From the NCBI RefSeq assembly GCF_003952465.1, contig NZ_CP034448.1, positions 2,333,001 through 2,397,000 of the forward strand: a DNA stretch of 64,000 nt, written 5' to 3'. Of this stretch, positions 1 through 8,744 are shown piece after piece. The DNA comes from Mesorhizobium sp. M1B.F.Ca.ET.045.04.1.1 (lineage in GTDB: Bacteria; Pseudomonadota; Alphaproteobacteria; Rhizobiales; Rhizobiaceae). Made by a program: the position numbers and the translations under genes. The notes beneath the pieces are model-generated. The model saw only the letters and a program-made list of their open reading frames with translations, was not told the DNA's origin and made no database searches. How positions within the stretch are numbered: the stretch's first letter is position 1; each line of letters begins with the position of its first letter.

Positions 1-232
1 CCAGCCACCACGTTCCGGGGCGGGTGTTAGTACTTTTTTGATCCCGCTCGGGAAAAGCCGATGCCGTCGCGGCCCGGTACCCGCGAAGGCAAAGGGCTGG
101 CCTGCCGGGTTCGCGGTCGGGCGAGTCAAAAATGTATGTGTCGCGGAAAGCGCAACCGGTAGCCCGCGTCGCGCGCTGCGGCTATCTGTGTTCGCGAGGG
201 GCTGCGCGCCGAAAATCGAAGGGATGGAGAGA

Positions 233-1435
233 ATGGAACATTGGATCGGAACCTGGAGCGCGAGCCCGATGAATGTCTGGCCGGGCGACGCGGTGCTCTA
301 CGGCTTCCACCGGCAGACGGTGCGCCAGGTGCTGCGCGTCAGCACAGGCGGCGACAGGTTGCGATTGAGGCTGTCCAACGAATATGGCGCCTCGCCGATC
401 CGGATCGGCGCCGCCACCGTCGTCCTTGCCGCGAAAGATGGCGCGGTCGACGCCGCGACCATTCGGCAAGTGACGTTCGGCGGCGAGAGGCAGACCGATC
501 TCGCGCCCGGCGCACCGCTTCTTAGCGACCCGATCGAGCTCAAGGTTCGCAATCTCGGAGAGATCGCGATCAGCCTCTATTTCCCCGACTTCGCGCCGAT
601 CGAGACCTACCACTACGAGGCGCAGCAGACCGCCTATATTTCCGAGTTCGGGGATTTTGCCGATGCGCCCGATCTGCCGGTGCAGCAGACCTCGACCAGC
701 CGCTATTTCCTCAGCGCCGTGCTGGTCGAGAGCGGGCCGGGCGGCGGCTCGCTGGTTTGTCTCGGCGATTCCATCACCGACGGTTTCGGCTCGACCATCG
801 ACGGCAATGCGCGCTGGCCGGACCGGCTGGCGGAACGGCTTGCGAAAAGCGGCCGGCTGTCGGGCATCGGTGTCCTCAACCAGGGGATCGGCGGCAACCG
901 CGTGCTCGCCAGCCGCGCTCGCGGCGCCAACGCGCTCGCCCGCTTCGACCGCGACGTGCTGAGCTTCCCGAACGTCAAATGGATCTCGGTGCTGGAAGGC
1001 ATCAACGACATCGGATGGCCGGAAACCATGCTTGCCGGAGGCCAAGAGGCTGTCGCCGTCGAAAGTCTCATTTCGGCTTACCGGCAGTTGATCGCGCGCG
1101 CCCGCCTCAACGGCATCAAAGTGCTGCTCGGCACGCTGCCGCCCTTCGGCGGCGCGTTCGAGGGCCTGCCGCTAAAGACCTTCTACTCGGCGTCCAAGGA
1201 GCGCGACCGGCAGGCTGTGAACGCCTGGATCAGGACATCGGGCGAAGCCGACGCCGTCGTCGACTTCGAGCGCGCGCTCGCCGATCCCGCCAACCCGTCC
1301 AGGCTGCTCCGCGCCCTCGATTGCGGCGACGGCCTGCATCCGTCCGACGATGGCTACGCCGAGATGGCCAAGGTGTTCGAGAGCGCCTTCGAGGGCTTGC
1401 TCGTTGACCAGCAGGACTGGTCGGCTCCGAATTGA
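233..1435 (+). CDS. SGNH/GDSL-family hydrolase (esterase-like)
   Basis: A serine hydrolase of the SGNH/GDSL fold, about 400 residues. Block I is GDSITDG, with the nucleophile serine near residue 180; block II is GIGGNR; block III is GINDIG; block V is DGLHPSDDGY, giving the catalytic Asp and His. The N-terminal 160 residues (from MEHWIGTWSAS) form the beta-rich domain usual in larger secreted or carbohydrate-active esterases of this type, but no signal peptide is visible from this start. The ATG at 233 is preceded closely by GGAGA; an ATG at 224 is an alternative. The frame stays open upstream to 38, but that part has no family-like sequence. Substrate unknown; deacetylation of a glycan or plant ester is possible. 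It converges on the lyase gene at 1486-2445 with a 50-base gap. Confidence 0.85.
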   Translation: MEHWIGTWSASPMNVWPGDAVLYGFHRQTVRQVLRVSTGGDRLRLRLSNEYGASPIRIGAATVVLAAKDGAVDAATIRQVTFGGERQTDLAPGAPLLSDPIELKVRNLGEIAISLYFPDFAPIETYHYEAQQTAYISEFGDFADAPDLPVQQTSTSRYFLSAVLVESGPGGGSLVCLGDSITDGFGSTIDGNARWPDRLAERLAKSGRLSGIGVLNQGIGGNRVLASRARGANALARFDRDVLSFPNVKWISVLEGINDIGWPETMLAGGQEAVAVESLISAYRQLIARARLNGIKVLLGTLPPFGGAFEGLPLKTFYSASKERDRQAVNAWIRTSGEADAVVDFERALADPANPSRLLRALDCGDGLHPSDDGYAEMAKVFESAFEGLLVDQQDWSAPN

Positions 1436-1485
1436 TGGCGGAAGGAGCGTATTGTTCAGATAGCTCCCGCCGCCATCCGCGCCGA

Positions 1486-2445
1486 TCAGGCCGCGTATCT
1501 CGCCATTGCGGGCTGCTTCGACCACTGGGCGTACCAGGCGTCGAACAGCTTGAGCTGCTGCTCCGCATAGCCGCGCTGGCTGTCGCTCAGCGCATCCGTC
1601 TCGTTGAAGTGCAGCTTGTATTCCGCGTTACCCTTGAGCACCATCATGTGCTTGAAATAGAGCACCAGGTCCGGGCCCTCGTCGAAAGAGGAAAGCACAG
1701 CAAGCGCGGCGTCCAGCTCCAGCGCCAGCCGGCGCGCTTCGGCGTCGCCCTTCGCCGCCGCCTGGCTCAGACCCACCAGATGCAGCACTTCCTTGGGCAG
1801 CACATTGCCGATGCCGGTGATGGCGCCGGAGGCGCCGCAATTGACGAAACCGTGGAAGACGGCGGTGTCGACGCCGATCATCAGCGCAACGTCATCGTCG
1901 CGGCTGGTGATGTTTTCCGCCGCATAGCGCAAATCCGCCGGACCGCCGAACTCCTTGAAGCCGACCAGGTTCGGATGTTCGGCGCGAAGCGCGAAGAAGA
2001 GATCGGCGCGCGTGGCAAAGCCGTAATAGGGGCTGTTGTAGATGACCGCCGGCAGATCGGGCGCGGCGGCAAGGATTGCCTTGAAGTGGTGGCGCTGCGC
2101 CGTCACCGAGGGTCCGCGCGACAAGACGCGCGGGATCACCATCAGGCCGCGTGCGCCGACCTTCTGGGCATGGGCGGCGTGCGCCACGGCGCTGGCGGTG
2201 TTGACCGCGCCGGTGCCGACGATCACCGGCACGCCGGCTTTCGCCAGCCGCTCGACGCCTTCCATGCGCTGTTCGTCGGAGAGCAGGGGCCAGTCGCCCA
2301 TGGAGCCGCAATAGACGACCGCCGACATTCCGGCGGCGATCAGCTCGCGTCCCTTGCGCACCAGCGCGTCGAAGTCGGGAAGGCGATCATTGGTGCAAGG
2401 CGTCATCAGCGCCGGCATGCAGCCGGAAAAGACGTTGGCGGTCAT
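1486..2445 (-). CDS. DapA-family lyase/deaminase, probable 1-pyrroline-4-hydroxy-2-carboxylate deaminase
   Basis: Class I aldolase-type TIM barrel of the dihydrodipicolinate synthase family, 319 residues, a usual family length. The Schiff-base lysine lies in LVGFKEFGG and the proton-relay tyrosine in AVIYNSPYYGF. The sequence style (start FSGCMPALMTPC, then VVYCGSMGDWPLL) matches, from memory, the branch acting in hydroxyproline catabolism, where it deaminates 1-pyrroline-4-hydroxy-2-carboxylate to alpha-ketoglutarate semialdehyde, rather than lysine biosynthesis. The start at 2445 is set by AAGGAGAA just upstream. It diverges from a proline-racemase-superfamily gene across 95 bases, which supports the assignment. 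True DapA is the main alternative. Confidence 0.8.
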   Translation of the reverse strand: MTANVFSGCMPALMTPCTNDRLPDFDALVRKGRELIAAGMSAVVYCGSMGDWPLLSDEQRMEGVERLAKAGVPVIVGTGAVNTASAVAHAAHAQKVGARGLMVIPRVLSRGPSVTAQRHHFKAILAAAPDLPAVIYNSPYYGFATRADLFFALRAEHPNLVGFKEFGGPADLRYAAENITSRDDDVALMIGVDTAVFHGFVNCGASGAITGIGNVLPKEVLHLVGLSQAAAKGDAEARRLALELDAALAVLSSFDEGPDLVLYFKHMMVLKGNAEYKLHFNETDALSDSQRGYAEQQLKLFDAWYAQWSKQPAMARYAA

Positions 2446-2499
2446 TCGGATTCTCCTTGAGGCCGGCAGGCAGATTGGCCAGTTTGTCCCGGAGTGATA

Positions 2500-2514
2500 C
2501 CGCTTGCCAAGCGG
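2500..2514. promoter_or_regulatory. Palindrome in a divergent promoter region (operator candidate)
   Basis: CCGCTTG-C-CAAGCGG is a perfect inverted repeat with 7-base arms, placed centrally in the 95-base region between the divergently transcribed lyase gene (start 2445) and the racemase-superfamily gene (start 2541). Position and symmetry suggest binding of a dimeric regulator controlling both promoters. No regulator gene lies next to it, so the binding protein is unknown. Confidence 0.45.
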
Positions 2515-2540
2515 ATAGTCTTGGACGACAGGGAGAAACA

Positions 2541-3581
2541 ATGCGTACCAGATCCAGCATTCGCGTCGTCGGTTGCCATGCCGAGGGCGAGGTCGGCGAT
2601 GTCATCGTGGGCGGTGTGCTGCCGCCGGCGGGCCGCACGATGATGGAAAAGATGATCACGATGGAACGCGATCACGACCATATCAGGCGCATGCTGATCT
2701 GCGAGCCGCGCGGCAGCGTTGCCCGGCACGTCAATCTCCTGGTTCCCTCGACGCGCGAGGATTGTGTCGCCGGCGCCATCATCATGGAACCGACGGAATA
2801 CCCGCCGATGTCCGGCTCCAACACGATCTGCGTCGCCACAGTGCTGCTCGAGACCGGCATGGTGCCGATGAACGAGCCCGAGACGCGCTTCAAGCTGGAC
2901 ATGCCCGGCGGCGTCATCGAGGTGCGCGCCGAATGCCGCGACGGCAAATGCCTGTCGATAACTTTCCGCAACGCGCCCGCCTTTGCCGAACGCCTCGATG
3001 CCAATATCGAGGTGGAAGGGCTGGGAACGCTGAAGGTCGACATCGCCTATGGCGGCATGTTCTACGCGATCGTCGATGCGGCCGCGCTCGGCTTCTCGGT
3101 CACACCCGACGAGGCCCGGGAATTGGCGGTGACCGGCGAGAAGGTCCGTCACGCAGCGCGCGAGCAGCTCGATGTCGTGCATCCGGAATTCGAGCACGTG
3201 CGCGGCGTGTCGATCGTGCAGTTCGCCATGCCGTTCCAGGGTCCGGGCAACGTCACGCGCAACACCTGTATCGTCTCGCCCGGACGCTCCGACCGCAGCC
3301 CGACGGGAACCGGCACATCGGCGCGGATGGCCGTGCTGCAGGCCCGGGGCCTGATGGGCGTCGGCGACGTTCTGATCCATGAATCGATCATCGGCTCCCG
3401 CTTCACCGGCAGAATTCTCGAACTGGCCGAAGTCGCCGGCCGCAAGGCGATCGTCCCGCAGATCACCGGCCGCGCCTGGATCACGGGCGAGCACAACTAC
3501 TATCTCGATCCGACGGATCCTTATCCGCAAGGCTATGTGCTGTCGGACACGTGGGGCACGTCGACTTCGGTGAAGCAATAG
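2541..3581 (+). CDS. Proline racemase superfamily protein (hydroxyproline epimerase/dehydratase type) with Ser/Thr active site
   Basis: Proline racemase superfamily, 346 residues. Superfamily members use two catalytic positions, both Cys in racemases and epimerases. Here the first motif reads PPMSGSNTICVAT, placing Ser at residue 91 where MCGH is usual. The second reads DRSPTGTGTSA, placing Thr at residue 255 where SPCGTG is usual. Known of the family: trans-3-hydroxy-L-proline dehydratases have Thr at the second position, so loss of both cysteines argues against a two-base racemase and for a dehydratase or an unassigned activity. The start at 2541 has GGGAG 7 bases upstream. It diverges from the DapA-family gene and is followed after 160 bases by an enolase-superfamily gene on the same strand. 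Confidence 0.85.
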   Translation: MRTRSSIRVVGCHAEGEVGDVIVGGVLPPAGRTMMEKMITMERDHDHIRRMLICEPRGSVARHVNLLVPSTREDCVAGAIIMEPTEYPPMSGSNTICVATVLLETGMVPMNEPETRFKLDMPGGVIEVRAECRDGKCLSITFRNAPAFAERLDANIEVEGLGTLKVDIAYGGMFYAIVDAAALGFSVTPDEARELAVTGEKVRHAAREQLDVVHPEFEHVRGVSIVQFAMPFQGPGNVTRNTCIVSPGRSDRSPTGTGTSARMAVLQARGLMGVGDVLIHESIIGSRFTGRILELAEVAGRKAIVPQITGRAWITGEHNYYLDPTDPYPQGYVLSDTWGTSTSVKQ

Positions 3582-3741
3582 CGCGATCGGCCTCAGGCAG
3601 CGGGCGCCGGAGCATGCCCGCCCGGCTTCTGGCAGAGTATGAAGAGCCCAGGCTGAGTATTGCGTAAGACGAGGAGCTGCGCACTTATATCGGCCGGCGA
3701 TCGCGTGAAATCCCTGCGGTCGATGCATCGAACGAGGAATA

Positions 3742-4863
3742 TTGAGCGACGTCATGCGCATTGAAAGGATCAACATCTATACGACTGCGCTGCCGGTGAA
3801 GGGCGGCGCCTATCGCATGGCGAGCGACAATGTCGAATCGCTGGACAGCACGCTTATCGAGATCGTCACCGATGACGGGCTGACCGGCTGGGGCGAGACC
3901 TGTCCGATCGGGCCTGTCTACCAGCCTCATCACGCATTGGGCGCTCGCGCCGCAATCGCCGAGATCGCGCCCGGGCTTATCGGGTCCGAGATCGCTTCGA
4001 TCAGGCTCTTGGCAAAACGCATGGACGAGCGTCTGAACGGACATGGCTACGCCAAAGCCGCATTCGACATGGCGTTTCTCGACCTTCTCGGCCAGAGACT
4101 GGGCGTGCCGGTCTCGACGTTGTTGGGCGGGGCTTTGACCGACCGTGTGCCTGCCTATTACTCGCTGATCGTCGGTTCGCCGGAGGAAACCGCCCGCATC
4201 GCGGCCGACAAGGTCAAGGCGGGCTATCCACGCCTTCAGGTGAAAATCGGCGGCCGCGATCTCGAAGAGGACGTGGCGACCGTTCACAAGGTCTGGGAGG
4301 CGGTAGGCTATAAGGCGCGCATCGCGGTGGACGGGAACCGGGGCTTGACGGTCGCCTCCGCCATCCATCTCGACCGGCTTTGCCAGGCAATCCCCTTCGT
4401 CTTCGAGCAGCCCTGCAACACCATGGATGAAGTCGCCACGCTGAAGGGCAGGGTGACGCATCCGGTGTATCTGGACGAGAATACCGAGGACCAGAACGCG
4501 GTGCTGAGGGCTATTTCGCTGGGGATTGCCGACGGCTTCGGCTTCAAGGTCACGCGCCTCGGCGGTCTCACCAAGATGACGACGGTGCGCGATCTTTGCG
4601 CGATCCGCTCCTTGCCGCACAGCTGCGACGACGCCTGGGGCGGCGACATCATCGCGGCGGCGTGTGTCCATCTGGCTGCCACGGTCGAGCCGCGCCGCAT
4701 GGAGGGCGCCTGGATCGCTCAGGAATATATCGACGGGCATTTCGACCGGAAGAACCCGGTCGTCATCGAAAAGGGCCACATCGCCGTGCCGCAGCGGCCG
4801 GGCCTCGGCGTGAAACCGGAACCCGGCATGTTCGGCAAGCCGGTGGCCACATACGGGGACTGA
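3742..4863 (+). CDS. Mandelate racemase/muconate lactonizing enzyme (enolase superfamily), possible hydroxyproline dehydratase or betaine epimerase
   Basis: Enolase-superfamily enzyme of 373 residues. N-terminal capping domain is followed by a barrel with Lys168 (LQVKIGG), metal ligands Asp197 (VDGN), Glu222 (FEQP) and Asp245/Glu246 (LDEN), and opposing Lys269 (FGFKVTRLGG). This arrangement is the muconate-lactonizing subgroup. From memory, the N-terminal half resembles enzymes shown to act on cis-3-hydroxyproline or hydroxyproline betaine, and that fits the neighbours. The first codon taken is TTG at 3742, 3 bases after GAGGA; the ATG at 3754 (MRIERINIY) is an equally plausible start. The 160 bases before it hold nothing recognisable. 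The substrate cannot be fixed from sequence alone. Confidence 0.8.
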   Translation: MSDVMRIERINIYTTALPVKGGAYRMASDNVESLDSTLIEIVTDDGLTGWGETCPIGPVYQPHHALGARAAIAEIAPGLIGSEIASIRLLAKRMDERLNGHGYAKAAFDMAFLDLLGQRLGVPVSTLLGGALTDRVPAYYSLIVGSPEETARIAADKVKAGYPRLQVKIGGRDLEEDVATVHKVWEAVGYKARIAVDGNRGLTVASAIHLDRLCQAIPFVFEQPCNTMDEVATLKGRVTHPVYLDENTEDQNAVLRAISLGIADGFGFKVTRLGGLTKMTTVRDLCAIRSLPHSCDDAWGGDIIAAACVHLAATVEPRRMEGAWIAQEYIDGHFDRKNPVVIEKGHIAVPQRPGLGVKPEPGMFGKPVATYGD

Positions 4864-5002
4864 TAAACGCGCCGGCGAACATCGACTGCGGTCAACGCTC
4901 GCGCAGCCCTTGCAGGGAGGTATCCCGTCTGATTCCGTAGGCTTGGTGGGGGTCGCCTGATTCGCGTGCTCGCGCGGCGGGTGCTTCCGTGGAGAGATCG
5001 CA

Positions 5003-5995
5003 ATGACCGACAAGCCCGAAATCCTCGAGATGAGGCCTAAAATCACTGTGGTCGGCGTTGGCGGCGGCGGCGGAAACGCCATCAACAACATGATCATCGA
5101 GGGCTTGCAAGGCGCGGAGTTCGTCGTGGCCAATACCGACGCGCAGGCGCTCGCCATGTCGAAGTCTTCGCGACTGATCCAATTGGGTGCCCATGTCACC
5201 GAAGGCCTTGGTGCCGGATCATTGCCCGACGTCGGCCGCGCTGCCGCGGAAGAGTCCATCGATGAGATCATGGATCATCTGGCGGGAACGCATATGTGTT
5301 TCGTCACCGCGGGCATGGGAGGCGGGACCGGGACGGGCGCCGCACCCGTTATTGCGCGTGCCGCACGCGATGCCGGCATTTTGACCGTGGCCGTCGTCAC
5401 CAAGCCCTTCGTGTTCGAAGGCAAGCGCCGGACCCAGGCCGCCGAGGAAGGCATAGAACGCCTTCGCGAGAGCGCCGATACCGTGATCGTCATCCCGAAC
5501 CAGAACCTGTTCAGGGTCGCCGACGCCAGGACAACGTTTGCCGACGCGTTTGCGATGGCGGACCGTGTTCTCTACGCGGGCGTCGGCTGCATCACCGACC
5601 TCATCGTGAAGGAAGGCCTGATCAATCTCGACTTCGCTGACGTCAAGGCGGTGATGCGGGACATGGGGCGAGCGATGATGGGAACCGGTGAGGCCTTCGG
5701 AGAGGGCCGTGCAAAGACGGCTGCCGAGGCCGCGATCGCCAATCCGCTGCTGGATGAGGCCTCCATGGCGGGCGCCAGGGGCGTGCTCGTATCGATCAGC
5801 GGCGGCATGGACATGACATTGTTCGAAGTCGATGAGGCCGCGACACGGATACGCGAGGAGGTCGATGCCGACGCCAACATTATCGTCGGCGCCATCTTCG
5901 ACCAAGCGTTGGCTGGGAAGTTCCGGGTGTCGGTCGTCGCCACCGGTCTGCGGCAAGGCGCAAACATGATCCAACTCAACCAGATGACCGCCTGA
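5003..5995 (+). CDS. Tail-less FtsZ paralogue (FtsZ2-like)
   Basis: Tubulin-like GTPase, 330 residues. The tubulin signature is [11 protein letters not shown], the nucleotide loop NTDAQAL is present, and the T7 catalytic loop [14 protein letters not shown] keeps both acidic residues, so GTP binding and polymerisation-coupled hydrolysis look intact. The protein stops soon after the polymerisation domain. The long linker and the C-terminal peptide that bind FtsA and other partners in the main FtsZ of Rhizobiales are missing. Short second FtsZ copies are known in rhizobia; their role is unclear. It stands alone, with no ftsA or ftsQ nearby, and has a good ribosome site (GGAGAG, 4985-5002 region). 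It is probably not the main division gene. Confidence 0.9.
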   Translation: MTDKPEILEMRPKITVVGVGGGGGNAINNMIIEGLQGAEFVVANTDAQALAMSKSSRLIQLGAHVTEGLGAGSLPDVGRAAAEESIDEIMDHLAGTHMCFVTAGMGGGTGTGAAPVIARAARDAGILTVAVVTKPFVFEGKRRTQAAEEGIERLRESADTVIVIPNQNLFRVADARTTFADAFAMADRVLYAGVGCITDLIVKEGLINLDFADVKAVMRDMGRAMMGTGEAFGEGRAKTAAEAAIANPLLDEASMAGARGVLVSISGGMDMTLFEVDEAATRIREEVDADANIIVGAIFDQALAGKFRVSVVATGLRQGANMIQLNQMTA

Positions 5996-6191
5996 TCGAC
6001 CTTCCGAGTGGGTGTCGTAGCTAGAGCGCCTTGCTAAGAGCTGCTTCCATTGAGCAGGTCAGGCACCCGGACCCTCGCCCGAGTTCAAGACTAACCGCGA
6101 TCGTTCTGCGGCCTTTGCATCGATAGCACCAACAAGCCTTCCCACATCCTACTCCTTGCGTCCTTTGGGGAGGGCCGTTGTGAACCAAGCC
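5996..6191. other. Convergent intergenic gap with nothing recognised
   Basis: 196 bases between the convergent ftsZ-like and membrane cyclase genes. I see no strong hairpin with a T tract and no open frame with family features. Confidence 0.5.
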
Positions 6192-8726
6192 CTACTGCCC
6201 GGGCTTGTGGGAAAGCCGATCCAGCGCATCTCGAAGCGCAGTGGCGGCACCGCCACGCTCGTCGGCGGACATCAGCTCCGGTTCAAGTTCCAGCCTGAAG
6301 TGCGGCAGCTCGGTTCGAACAGCGCGACAAGTGCCCACGAGATTGGCCTTCAGATCGATGACGCGGTAGGTGGCGACGGGATAGGCGATCCCCTTGACCT
6401 GGACGTGCCCCATCTCCTCACAATCGATCGTGTCCTTCACCTGCGCAAACGTCTCGTAGGAAATGAGGATGGCCCCTGGAGCCGCCTCCTGTTCCAGGCG
6501 CGAGGCGAGATTCACCGCGCCCCCGATTATCGTGTAGTCCATCCGGTCCTCGCTGCCGAAGTTACCGACGGTGCAGTAGTCGGTATGAATGCCGATGCGG
6601 CAGCGCAGCGGTGTTTCGATCCCCATGTCCCGCCAGACTTCGGTAAGCTCGCTGATCCGATTTTGCATGGCAAGCGCCATCTGTACGCAAGCCAGCGCGT
6701 CCTCCTTGACGCCGCGCGTCTCAGGGTCGCCGAAAAACATCAGGATCGCGTCGCCGACGTACTTGTCGATCGTGGCACCATGATCCGACGCGATTTTCGA
6801 CATTTCCGTCAGGTAGTGATTGAGGAGCTGGGTGAGATCCTCGGACTCCATCTTGTCGGTCGTTTCGGTAAAGCCGGCGATGTCGGAGAAGCATATTGTC
6901 AGCTTCTTGCGCTGACTGGCGATTCTAACGTCTTGGCGGCCGGTGAATATCGAGCTGTACACTTGCGGCGCCAGATATTTGGCCAGCTTGCTGGAGAGCG
7001 CCTCTAGAGCCGTGGACTTCTCGGCGAGGTTCTCCTCCCTTTGCTTCAGCTCGGTGATGTCCGAATAGACGGCGACTGTGCCGCCGGCGCTGATCCGCCG
7101 CTCGCTTATCATGATCCATCGTCCGTCGCCCCGCCGCTGCACCCATGGTTCGCCAGGGTTGCGGTGCCGCCACAGGCGCTCGGCAACCCACTCATCGATC
7201 CGCCCCTCGGCATCCCTGATGTAGCCGCGCTCGGCGGATCGGCGAATGATCTCCTCGAATGCCGTGCCAGGGGTTAGCTCGGCCTCCAGACCGGCGTATA
7301 GCAATTCGCGGTAGCGGCTGTTGCTAAGAACAAGCCGATCCTCTCTATCGTAGAGAGCGAACCCTTCGGAAATGCTTTCGATGGCATCGACTAGCCGCTG
7401 ACGTGCTTCTGCAACGTCGCGCAGGTTCTTTTCCTCGACCTCGACAGCGGTATCCCGGAAGAGGCTCAGCGCCTCGGCCATGCGCCCGATTTCGTCGCTG
7501 CCCGCGGCCGGCAGCGGCGCACGAAGATCGCCGCCCGCGATCGCGAGCATGCCCTGGCTCACCGCTCCCAGACGGGCGAGAAGACTGCGGTCGACATAGA
7601 GCCAGACGACCAGAACCGAGCTCAACAGGCTGAGAAAGGCGGAGCCGAGGACAACTCCGGTGCCGTAGCGCTGGACGAGCGCGGCTTCGCGACCGGAGGC
7701 AGCGATCTCGCGGTCCGCTGCTGCGACAAGACGGTCGACGGCAGCGGTGAGACTGCGCGACAGCCGATTGTTTTCGGCCAGAAGCTTTTCGCCCTGCGCG
7801 AGGACCGCAAGCTCCTCCTCCCGAGCCTTCGGGATGCTGTTCTCACCGTCAGCTAGTGCCTTGAACTCGTCCACCCGCTGCCGGAAACGGGCCTGCAGCT
7901 TTTGGTCGATCTCCGAGGAAGCCGTTTCCAGGGCGGCAAGCGAGCGGCGCAGCGGAAACAGGATCAACGCCAGGTCGCCTCGCGTTGGCGCGGTCGCGGC
8001 CTTGACCAGCGCGTCGTTGACCGCCGAGATCTCCAGCAGCGCGTTCTGCTGTGGGATGTAAGCCGCAGTCGCCTGGACCATGTCGGCCATTGCCGCTGCG
8101 CGTCGATCGGGCGACAGCGACGTATCGGCCGCGACCGCCCGCCATTGCGGGAGCCGGGAATCCATCACCAGGATGCCGGTGGCCAGAAGGCGGTGGCTTC
8201 CGGTCGTCGTCGCGGCGAGGCGGTTCAGGAGCTCCTCCTTGTGGGCGACCACATCGAGCCGGGCGATAACCAGAGAGTCGAGCTCCTTCAGGTTGCGCCT
8301 CAGAACAATCGCGGCTTCCTCAATCTCGGCCAAAGGCACTGTGTCCAGCGTGGCGTCCCTGAGGTCCGTGCGCAGCGCCTCGAGGCGGGACATCTCGAGC
8401 GCGACGGCAGCCGAGACCTCGCTGTGCTGAGCCCTGCTTGTCGCCGCCAGCACCGAAGGCGCGGCAGCAGCGACCCGTTCGGCCTGGCGCGACAATTGGA
8501 GGGAGGCCAGTGCCGACGGCACCCGATCCGTGGTAATTCGGTCGACGACGTCGCCGACTTGGAGGAAGGCATAAAGTGCCGCAGCGGTTGCCAGCACCGC
8601 AAGTGCGCTGATCCCGAAAAACGCGAACAGCAGCCGGCCGCGTATGCCGAGGCGTTCAAGCATCGCGGTGAGTCGGAACAATCCAGCCACACTGGTCTGC
8701 ATCAGACTAGACGTCTCAGGCGGCAC
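6192..8726 (-). CDS. Membrane-bound class III adenylate/guanylate cyclase with HAMP and PAS domains
   Basis: An 844-residue sensor cyclase making cAMP or cGMP. In order: membrane segment at about 31-55, periplasmic helical sensor region to about 350, second membrane segment at about 354-376, HAMP linker to about 430, PAS domain at about 445-560 ([19 protein letters not shown]), and class III catalytic domain at about 600-790. Catalytic features are FSDIAGF (metal Asp), [10 protein letters not shown] (substrate Lys and second metal Asp) and NLASRLE. The start could also be the ATG at codon 9 or 23. Its gene begins 18 bases after the end of a LivK-like binding protein on the same strand, so the two are probably co-transcribed and the binding protein may deliver ligand to the sensor region. 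Confidence 0.9.
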   Translation of the reverse strand: MPPETSSLMQTSVAGLFRLTAMLERLGIRGRLLFAFFGISALAVLATAAALYAFLQVGDVVDRITTDRVPSALASLQLSRQAERVAAAAPSVLAATSRAQHSEVSAAVALEMSRLEALRTDLRDATLDTVPLAEIEEAAIVLRRNLKELDSLVIARLDVVAHKEELLNRLAATTTGSHRLLATGILVMDSRLPQWRAVAADTSLSPDRRAAAMADMVQATAAYIPQQNALLEISAVNDALVKAATAPTRGDLALILFPLRRSLAALETASSEIDQKLQARFRQRVDEFKALADGENSIPKAREEELAVLAQGEKLLAENNRLSRSLTAAVDRLVAAADREIAASGREAALVQRYGTGVVLGSAFLSLLSSVLVVWLYVDRSLLARLGAVSQGMLAIAGGDLRAPLPAAGSDEIGRMAEALSLFRDTAVEVEEKNLRDVAEARQRLVDAIESISEGFALYDREDRLVLSNSRYRELLYAGLEAELTPGTAFEEIIRRSAERGYIRDAEGRIDEWVAERLWRHRNPGEPWVQRRGDGRWIMISERRISAGGTVAVYSDITELKQREENLAEKSTALEALSSKLAKYLAPQVYSSIFTGRQDVRIASQRKKLTICFSDIAGFTETTDKMESEDLTQLLNHYLTEMSKIASDHGATIDKYVGDAILMFFGDPETRGVKEDALACVQMALAMQNRISELTEVWRDMGIETPLRCRIGIHTDYCTVGNFGSEDRMDYTIIGGAVNLASRLEQEAAPGAILISYETFAQVKDTIDCEEMGHVQVKGIAYPVATYRVIDLKANLVGTCRAVRTELPHFRLELEPELMSADERGGAATALRDALDRLSHKPGQ

Positions 8727-8744
8727 GCCGGCGCTCGGCGAACC

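Noticed and set aside
38..232. Extension of the SGNH hydrolase reading frame upstream of position 233.
   Set aside because: The upstream part is Arg/Ala/Gly-rich with no family similarity and no ribosome site; the family N terminus begins at MEHWIGTWSAS.
3742..4863. Annotation as true mandelate racemase.
   Set aside because: The MR subgroup uses a His/Asp pair at the second half; here Lys269 is at the opposing position, as in the muconate-lactonizing subgroup.
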